Of a stretch of 64,000 bases of DNA, positions 57,694-64,000 are shown piece after piece. The stretch spans positions 1,612,001 to 1,676,000 of the forward strand of contig OY970329.1 in assembly GCA_963717375.1 (NCBI GenBank). Reading direction: 5' to 3'. The first letter of the stretch is position 1, and the number at the start of each line of letters is the position of its first letter. The notes beneath the pieces were generated by a model, which worked only from the letters and a program-made list of their open reading frames with translations, was not told where the DNA came from and ran no database searches. A program made the translations under genes and the position numbers. Source of the DNA: VRUE01 sp963717375 (lineage in GTDB: Bacteria > Actinomycetota > Thermoleophilia > Solirubrobacterales > 70-9).

Positions 57694-60600
57694 ATGAAAA
57701 TAAAATCAGGACATAGACTTCATGCACCGAGGAGAGACCGGCTCTGGTCCCCAGGGCGAGCAGGATTGCTCTGTGGGCTCGTCGCCCTTCTGTCGCTCTC
57801 GGCAGCATCCTCAGCGTTTGCTGCCGAAGAAAAAACTGACGTAACGCATCTCTTCGACGCCACGCTTTCGCTTACTGGTAACTGTAGTGTTTCCCCGGCA
57901 GATCCCGTACCCGACCCCGGCTGCCCCAGCGTTGTGCACCCACCCGAGGGGAAACTCACCTGGCCCACCGGAGTCGCCACCGATCCACATGGCGACATAT
58001 ACGTGGTCAATGCCAACGCCTCCCAAGGCGCGTCCGCATTCCACGTCGACATCTTCGATCCCTCCGGGCACTACATCGCGAATGTGGCGGTGCCCGGCGC
58101 ACAGTCGATTGCCGTCGACTCGACCGGTCACCTCTACGTCTACAGACAGGTCTCGGGACTCGAAGCGAGGACGGTTCGCTACGACCCCACCGTCTACGAC
58201 CCCGATGCCGGCGAAATCTCCTACAGCACCACGGCAGTGGTCGTCAGCGAAGAACCGGCCGACTTCGGCAACATCGCGGTGGACCCGTCGAATGACCACT
58301 TCTACATAGCTCCCGGATCGGGCTCCGCGGCCATATCGGAGTACGCGCCGGCGGTGGACGGCGTGTCCAACCAGCTGCTCACCAGTGAAATCGCCAAAGG
58401 GCTCGCCTTCATGGGACAAATGGCCCTGGATGCGGCGCACCACAGGATTTACGTCGTCGAAGCGACGGGCGGTGAACCGCAGGTCAAGGTCTTCGACTCC
58501 CAGCCTCCTTATGCGTTGCTGGCGACGATTGACGGCTCGAGCACGCCGAGCGGCGCCTTTTCCTCGCAGGGTGTCGCGAGACTCGAGCTCGCCGCGAACG
58601 AATCGAACGGCCATGTTTTCGTCGGCGACATCTATGGCGCGAAAAAGATCTACGAGTTCGACGAAGACGGGAACTATGTGGCGACGATCAAAAAGACGTT
58701 CGAAGTCGACCGGGCCATGATGTCCTTCGACAACAGCGGGGAAAGCCCCAATCAGGGCTACCTCTTCGTCCCCTCGGGGGCCAGTGCCTCAGACGGCCAT
58801 CTCTTCGCCTATGAACCGAAACTGGAACCAAAACCACCGGTGGTGGACTCGGTCTCGGTCAGCGGCCTCACCGAAGGAGAGGCGGTGCTGCACGCCATGG
58901 TCAACCCGAAAGGCATCACTGCCCACTACACCCTTGAATATGTAACCCAACAGAGCTTCGAAGAAGAAGGCTTCGCCGCCGCCCAGGTGGCCGGCGAAGG
59001 AGACCTCTCCCCCACAAACGAAGCGGTGAGCGTCTCGGCGCCGGCCAGCGGTTTGGATTCCGGCACGGCCTACCGCTTCCGCGCTCGAGCCGAAAATCAA
59101 TGCCTGCCGGGTGGCTGCGCGGGGGAAGCACAGGGTGTATTCACCACCTTCGCCCCCTACGCTCAGTCGGGCGGCTGCCCCAACCAGGCACTTCGTACCG
59201 GCATATCCGCAGCCCTACCTGACTGTAGGGCCTATGAGCTGGTGACGCCATCGAACACGGGGGGCCTTGCCCCGAAGGCGCCTGGGATTGGCGCGACCCT
59301 CAGCTGGAGCACTCCACCGGCTTCCCCCAGCGGAAACAGCCTGGCGTACATGGCCGTTGGTGGCGTGATCCCCGGCTTGGATGGCAACGCCGCCTTCAAT
59401 GGCTCCGCCTATCACTCGATTCGGACCGCGAGCGGCTGGAAGAACGAAGGATTTGGGCCCGGCGGTCCCGAGGGCGCCCAGTCCGACCCCGCAGCCCTCT
59501 CGGCAGATCACGGATACCTGGCTGTGTCGGTCAGCGAACTGGGAAGCCTGGTGCCGGACCCGCACGCCACCTACAGCTACGTCCGCTACCCCGATGGCAG
59601 CTTCCACCTCGTGGGCGAAGGCAGCCTCGCGACGCAGACGGACGTGTCGACGAACTACATCGCCCCAGCCGGCAGTCACATCATCTTCGAATCTGCAGGC
59701 TCATCCAATCCGACGAAGCAGCTCGAGCCAAACGCCCCACCCGACGGAACGGCTGCGATCTATGACCGCACCGCGGACGGGGTGCTGCATGTCGTATCGC
59801 TCCTGCCAGAAGAGGTGACGCCGAGCGTTGCGGCCCAATATCGCGGAGCGTCGGCTGACGGTTCGGCGATCGCCTTTACCTTGGGTCTCGGCAGCCCTTT
59901 CTATCTGCGCGTCAACGACGCCGAAACCCTCGTCGCGGCGCCGGCTGCGGCGACCTTTGCCGGCCTCTCCAAAGACGGTCGCTACCTCTTCTATCTGGAA
60001 GGCGGCGACCTCTACCGCTTTGACTCCCAGACCAAAGAAGAAGAGCGGATCACCACAACCGGAGACGTGACGCCGGTCAACGTGCCAAGTGAAGGCACCG
60101 GCGCCTACTTCCTCTCACCCAGTCCGCTCAGTGTGGGGCTGAACCCCAATGGAGAAGAACCAACCCTGGGCGCGGAGAACCTCTACTACTGGGACGGCAG
60201 TGCGATCCACTTCGTCGGCACGGTGACCGAACGCGATGCAGAGGGGGAAGCAATCAACAACCAAGGCTCGATCGACGGCCTCGGCGTGTGGATCGAAGCG
60301 CTGGGTGCAAGCGCGGCCCGAGACTCCTCCCGCACCACCCCCGATGGCTCGGCGCTGCTGTTCGAGTCGCGGGCCGACCTGACGAGCTTCGAAGCCGGTG
60401 GCAAGGCGGAGATCTATCGCTACAACATGGCGGAAGCCACGCTCGAGTGCGTCTCCTGCGGACGGATCCAGGCAAAGCCAAGCTCTGATGCGGTACTGCT
60501 CAAATTTGGCTTTGGCTTCGGCGTCGACAATGAACCGCTGACAGCCGCCTCGCTCGTTCCCAATCTGAGCCCGGACTCGAAGAGGGCTTTCTTCCAGACC

Positions 60601-61101
60601 TCCGAGCGGTTGGTGCCGGCCGACAACGACAGCGTCACCGACGTCTATGAGTGGGAGGCTGAGGGCAAAGGCAGTTGCGCAGAGACGGGCGGCTGCCTCT
60701 TCCTGATCTCCTCGGGCCGGAGCTCCCGAGCCAACTACCTCTTCGGGGTGAGCGAATCTGGCGATGACGCCTTCATCTGGACAGCCGATCTCCTAACCGG
60801 CCAGGACACCGACGAAACCCCGTCGGTCTATGACGTTCGGGTGAATGGTGGCTTTCCGAGCACCCCCGCCCCGGCGGGAGAATGCCTGGGCGAAGCCTGC
60901 CAGCCGGCGGCAGCGGTCCCCAACGACCCAACTCCAAACAGTGCCTCCTTCCGGGGCGAGGGCAACGTCGCTCCCGAATCCACTTCCCGCTGCCCGAAGG
61001 GCAGGCGCCGGGTGGTGAGAGCGGGCAAGAGCCGTTGCTCCACCCGCAAGAAGAGCCAACACAAAAAGCAACACCACAGCAAGAGGAGGACGCAGCGATG
61101 A
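57694..61101 (+). CDS. Large secreted NHL/beta-propeller protein with Fn3-like domain and basic tail
   Basis: ATG 57694 (MKIKSGHRLHAP) gives 1135 aa with a basic n-region and signal peptide ending SAASSAFA. NHL-like repeats (about 80-350) include PTGVATDPHGDIYVVNA, AQSIAVDSTGHLYVYRQ, GNIAVDPSNDHFYIAPGS and NGHVFVGDIYGAKKIYEFDEDG. A beta-sandwich Fn3-like domain (about 385-490) and a WD40/TolB-like propeller region with D-G-S repeats follow. It ends in a Lys/Arg/His tail (RKKSQHKKQHHSKRRTQR). Probably cell-wall associated through the basic tail. Its stop overlaps the next start. Confidence 0.85.
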   Translation: MKIKSGHRLHAPRRDRLWSPGRAGLLCGLVALLSLSAASSAFAAEEKTDVTHLFDATLSLTGNCSVSPADPVPDPGCPSVVHPPEGKLTWPTGVATDPHGDIYVVNANASQGASAFHVDIFDPSGHYIANVAVPGAQSIAVDSTGHLYVYRQVSGLEARTVRYDPTVYDPDAGEISYSTTAVVVSEEPADFGNIAVDPSNDHFYIAPGSGSAAISEYAPAVDGVSNQLLTSEIAKGLAFMGQMALDAAHHRIYVVEATGGEPQVKVFDSQPPYALLATIDGSSTPSGAFSSQGVARLELAANESNGHVFVGDIYGAKKIYEFDEDGNYVATIKKTFEVDRAMMSFDNSGESPNQGYLFVPSGASASDGHLFAYEPKLEPKPPVVDSVSVSGLTEGEAVLHAMVNPKGITAHYTLEYVTQQSFEEEGFAAAQVAGEGDLSPTNEAVSVSAPASGLDSGTAYRFRARAENQCLPGGCAGEAQGVFTTFAPYAQSGGCPNQALRTGISAALPDCRAYELVTPSNTGGLAPKAPGIGATLSWSTPPASPSGNSLAYMAVGGVIPGLDGNAAFNGSAYHSIRTASGWKNEGFGPGGPEGAQSDPAALSADHGYLAVSVSELGSLVPDPHATYSYVRYPDGSFHLVGEGSLATQTDVSTNYIAPAGSHIIFESAGSSNPTKQLEPNAPPDGTAAIYDRTADGVLHVVSLLPEEVTPSVAAQYRGASADGSAIAFTLGLGSPFYLRVNDAETLVAAPAAATFAGLSKDGRYLFYLEGGDLYRFDSQTKEEERITTTGDVTPVNVPSEGTGAYFLSPSPLSVGLNPNGEEPTLGAENLYYWDGSAIHFVGTVTERDAEGEAINNQGSIDGLGVWIEALGASAARDSSRTTPDGSALLFESRADLTSFEAGGKAEIYRYNMAEATLECVSCGRIQAKPSSDAVLLKFGFGFGVDNEPLTAASLVPNLSPDSKRAFFQTSERLVPADNDSVTDVYEWEAEGKGSCAETGGCLFLISSGRSSRANYLFGVSESGDDAFIWTADLLTGQDTDETPSVYDVRVNGGFPSTPAPAGECLGEACQPAAAVPNDPTPNSASFRGEGNVAPESTSRCPKGRRRVVRAGKSRCSTRKKSQHKKQHHSKRRTQR

Positions 61102-63905
61102 GACGAGCACTACTCACTCTTGCCCTGGCCCTTGCCGCAACCGCCTTCCCGGCTTCGGCGCTGGCGGGAGTCGAAGAACCGGAGGAATACCGGCTGGCAG
61201 AAGCCTCGGTCTCCCTCTCGAGCTCTCAGGCCGGCGCTCACGCGGACTTCACCACGAGCTTTCGCCTGAACGAAGGCAACGGCGGCTTCCCCCATGGCTT
61301 CACCCGCGACATCGTCGCGGAGCTGCCACCGGGTCTAGTCGGCAACCCCGAGGCCTTTCCAAAGTGCACGACGCTGCAGCTTGGGACCTTCCCAGACGAA
61401 AGCAAATGCCCGCAGGACTCGCAGGTCGGCACCAGCGAAATCGTGCTGGCGGCACAGGGGACTTTCCACAACGAGCCGATTTACAACATGCCGGCCCCGG
61501 GCGGAGACTCGGTGGCTCGCTTCGGCTTCTTCGCCGGGCCCTTCCCGGTGACCTTGATCGCGCGCGTCGACCCCGATACAGAGCGTGTGGTGGCGGGAGT
61601 GGAAGGGACATCGGCCTCCGCTGCTCTGATTGCGGGCACAACCACCTTTTGGGGCGTGCCGGCCAATCCAGTCCACGATCCCGAACGACTGACTCCGGAG
61701 GAGGCGTTGGACGGCACCGCTCCACCCGTCGACCGCAAATCGACTCTGTCCGAAGTCCCGTTCATGACCAACCCGACGAGCTGTGGGGCGGGGGCAACGG
61801 CCACGGTCACCGCGCGCAGCTACCAGCTCCCCGACGTCCCTTCGGTCAAAACCGTGCCCTTTCCCCAGATCACCGGCTGCGGGGCGATCGACTTCCAGCC
61901 CACCACCTCCTTTGCCCCGACCACGACCCAGGGCACCACCGGCTCGGGCCTCGATTACCAGCTCGACCTGCCGACCAAGGGCCTTGAATTCCCCAACCTG
62001 AACTCCGGCTCGCACCTGAAGCGCGCCGAAGTGATCCTGCCCAGGGGAATGACGGTCAACCCCTCAGAGGCGGAGGGGCTGGGGGTCTGCTCTGAAGCAG
62101 ACCTCGCCAAGGAGACCTATGACTCCCTGCCTAATGTCGGCTGCCCGGAGACCTCCAAGATCGGCTCAGTTGAAGCGATCACCCCGGTGATCGATAGAAA
62201 CCCCAAGGGCGCCCTCTACCTGGCAAAGCCCTACGCCAACCGCTTCGGCTCCCTGTTGGCCCTCTACCTGGTGCTGAAGGTCCCCGACCGCGGCGTCCTG
62301 GTGAAGCTGGCGGGCAGGGTCACGGTCGACCCCGACACCGGCCAGATCACCACTGTCTTCGATGAAACCCCACAGCTGCCTTTCGCTTCCTTCAAGCTGC
62401 ACTTCCGCGAAGGCGCAAGAGCGCCCCTGGTCACCCCGGCGGCCTGCGGGAAGTACGAAGCCTTCTCCAACTTCACCCCCTGGTCGGCGCCGGCGTCGAC
62501 GATCTCCAAGGCCAACAGCTTTCAGGTCGAAAGCGGCCCCGATCGCGGGCCCTGCCCCACGGGAGGGCTGCCGCCATTCAAGCCTGGCCTGCTGGCGGGC
62601 ACGATTAACAACGCCGCGGGCTCCTTCAGCCCCTTCAACGTGAAGCTGACCCGCGAGGATGACGAACAGGAGATCACCCACTTCTCGATCAAGCTGCCCC
62701 CCGGCCTGGTGGCAAAGCTGGCGGGCGTCCCCTTCTGCCCCGATGCAGGGATAGCGGCGGCCAAGGCCCGCACCGGCATCCACGGCGGCGAAGAAGAGAT
62801 CCTCTCCCCGAGCTGCCCGGCGGCATCGCAGATCGGCACCTCGCTGGCCGGAGCGGGAGTCGGGCAGGTGCTCACCTACGTACCCGGCAAGATCTACCTG
62901 GCCGGCCCCTACCACGGCTCGGCGCTCTCGATCGTCGCGATCACCGCCGCCAAGGCCGGCCCCTTTGACCTCGGCACGGTGGTGCTCAGGGAGGCCCTGC
63001 AGGTCAACCCCGAGACCGCCGAAGTCTTCATCGATGCCACCAACTCAGACCCGATCCCCCACATCATCGCGGGCATCCCGGTCCACCTCAGAGACATCCG
63101 CGCCTACGTCGACAAGCCCGAATTCACCTTGAACCCGACCGACTGCGACCGCACCTCGACCGCCTCCACGGTCCTGGGCTCCGGGTTGGATTTCGCCTCT
63201 GAAGCCGACGATCGCCCGATCACTGTCTCCACGCCCTTCCAGGCGGCCGACTGCGCGGCGCTGCCCTTCGGGCCCAAGCTCGGCTTGAGGCTGATCGGCG
63301 GCACCAGGCGCGGCGCCCACCCCGCCTTCCGGGCCCATCTGAAGATGCACGGGTTCGGCGAAGCGGCGATCCAAAGCGCCCAGGTCACCCTGCCCCATTC
63401 GGAGTTCCTCGAGAACGCCCACATCAAGACGATCTGCACCAGGGTGCAGTTCAACCAGGGCTCCGTCCCCGGTGAAAAGTGTCCGGCCGGATCGATCTAC
63501 GGCTATGCCAGGGCGATCACCCCGATCCTCGACGAACCGGTGGCGGGCCCGGTCTTCCTGCGCTCCTCCGAACACCAGCTACCCGACCTGGTCGCCGCCC
63601 TTCACAACGGCAAGATCAACGTCAACCTCATCGGCCGCATCGATTCGGTCAAAGGTGGAGGAATCCGCAACACCTTCGAATCGGTCCCAGACGCCCCGGT
63701 CTCCGAATTCACCCTGACCATGCAAGGGGGAAAGAAGGGCCTCCTGGTCAACTCGACCAACCTCTGCAAGGGCACCCACAAGGCGGAAGCCAACTTCGAG
63801 GGCCACAACGGCAAGTCCCTGCAGTCGCGCCCGGAGCTGCAGGCGAAGTGCTCCAAGGCCAAGAAGCACAAGCGCGCCGCCAAGCACAAGCGCGCGGCCA
63901 GCTAA
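61098..63905 (+). CDS. Large secreted beta-rich repeat protein with basic C-terminal tail
   Basis: ATG 61098 (overlapping the previous stop) starts a signal peptide MRRALLTLALALAATAFPASALAG; 935 aa. Repeated units carry a Cys...CP..S.VGT pattern: LPPGLVGNPEAFPKCTTLQL then CPQDSQVGTSEI; VCSEADL then CPETSKIGSV; FCPDAGI then CPAASQIGTSL; and CTRVQF then CPAGSIYGY. Each is followed by a strand-rich block naming xxLYLAKPY-like segments. It ends KKHKRAAKHKRAAS. Coupled translation with the NHL protein suggests they act together at the surface. Function unknown. Confidence 0.82.
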   Translation: MRRALLTLALALAATAFPASALAGVEEPEEYRLAEASVSLSSSQAGAHADFTTSFRLNEGNGGFPHGFTRDIVAELPPGLVGNPEAFPKCTTLQLGTFPDESKCPQDSQVGTSEIVLAAQGTFHNEPIYNMPAPGGDSVARFGFFAGPFPVTLIARVDPDTERVVAGVEGTSASAALIAGTTTFWGVPANPVHDPERLTPEEALDGTAPPVDRKSTLSEVPFMTNPTSCGAGATATVTARSYQLPDVPSVKTVPFPQITGCGAIDFQPTTSFAPTTTQGTTGSGLDYQLDLPTKGLEFPNLNSGSHLKRAEVILPRGMTVNPSEAEGLGVCSEADLAKETYDSLPNVGCPETSKIGSVEAITPVIDRNPKGALYLAKPYANRFGSLLALYLVLKVPDRGVLVKLAGRVTVDPDTGQITTVFDETPQLPFASFKLHFREGARAPLVTPAACGKYEAFSNFTPWSAPASTISKANSFQVESGPDRGPCPTGGLPPFKPGLLAGTINNAAGSFSPFNVKLTREDDEQEITHFSIKLPPGLVAKLAGVPFCPDAGIAAAKARTGIHGGEEEILSPSCPAASQIGTSLAGAGVGQVLTYVPGKIYLAGPYHGSALSIVAITAAKAGPFDLGTVVLREALQVNPETAEVFIDATNSDPIPHIIAGIPVHLRDIRAYVDKPEFTLNPTDCDRTSTASTVLGSGLDFASEADDRPITVSTPFQAADCAALPFGPKLGLRLIGGTRRGAHPAFRAHLKMHGFGEAAIQSAQVTLPHSEFLENAHIKTICTRVQFNQGSVPGEKCPAGSIYGYARAITPILDEPVAGPVFLRSSEHQLPDLVAALHNGKINVNLIGRIDSVKGGGIRNTFESVPDAPVSEFTLTMQGGKKGLLVNSTNLCKGTHKAEANFEGHNGKSLQSRPELQAKCSKAKKHKRAAKHKRAAS

Positions 63906-63907
63906 GG

Positions 63908-64000
63908 GTGCGCAGGCATCTCAAAGCAGCAGCGCTCTTCTCAGCGCTGCTGCTCGGCCTCGCCGCAATCGCCACCGCCGCGGTCGTTCAGCAGGGCGAC
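63908..64000 (+). CDS. Start of a further secreted protein, cut by window end
   Basis: GTG at 63908, 2 bases after the preceding stop, opens 31 codons with a clear signal peptide (LKAAALFSALLLGLAAIATAAVV) and no stop before the window edge. It continues the surface-protein operon. Nothing more can be said. Confidence 0.65.
   Translation, partial: MRRHLKAAALFSALLLGLAAIATAAVVQQGD

Overview
The window is high-GC, gene-dense bacterial chromosome. It most resembles a Thermoleophilia-type actinobacterium (Solirubrobacterales-like); this placement is inferred from gene content and style, not from a marker comparison. The clues are a menaquinone-linked bc complex, an alternative-haem-type hemB/hemL neighbourhood, a six-gene mce operon, trehalose genes, TatA/TatC, and very large secreted NHL-repeat and collagen-like proteins with basic tails. 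No rRNA, CRISPR array, transposase, phage gene or origin was recognised.

Layout. 1-6.9 kb: a phosphodiesterase fragment, a membrane glycosyltransferase, YmdB-type phosphoesterase, two poorly known proteins and an ABC-2 export pair. 7-15 kb: a core-metabolism run reading rightwards, hemB, a fused siroheme-decarboxylase-like protein, hemL, a hypothetical, then qcrA-qcrB-qcrC, the menaquinone methyltransferase and a polyprenyl diphosphate synthase; together these build haem, quinone and the complex that uses them. 15-17 kb: tatA, tatC, a membrane-anchored helical protein and tRNA-Lys. 17-30.4 kb: a secreted protein, an MMPL transporter and six consecutive MCE (lipid-transport) proteins, with no YrbE permease or ATPase in view. 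30.5-34 kb: dnaB, a DnaC/DnaI-like loader, purA. 34-37 kb: a lipoprotein divergent from a TetR regulator, and a second member of the secreted family seen at 17 kb. 37-43 kb, leftward: treT and otsA (trehalose), a small anchored protein, then rpsF-ssb-rpsR-rplI. 42.8-47 kb: an envelope-stress-like operon (response regulator, histidine kinase, HtrA), a FlgM-like small protein and thiL. 47-52.5 kb: two polytopic membrane proteins, a class A penicillin-binding protein, a minimal MscS and a CPBP protease. 52.5-56.5 kb: tRNA-like sequences, an L,D-transpeptidase, an epimerase-like protein, a frameshifted pyrE and a YceH protein. 56.6-64 kb: a surface-protein locus with a clear promoter.

The least expected content is non-coding. 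At 52.7 kb on the minus strand there is a tRNA-like gene with an 8+4 acceptor branch, a 6-bp D stem, a long variable arm, a GAC anticodon and an encoded CCA, accompanied by a degenerate inverted copy. Between 38.1 and 40.1 kb three long palindromic elements sit hard against stop codons; two of them are inverted copies of one element with a conserved 32-nt loop. A further perfect palindrome lies in frame inside thiL, and another sits between the divergent ABC and hemB genes. These suggest several families of small palindromic repeats, at least one able to sit inside a coding sequence.
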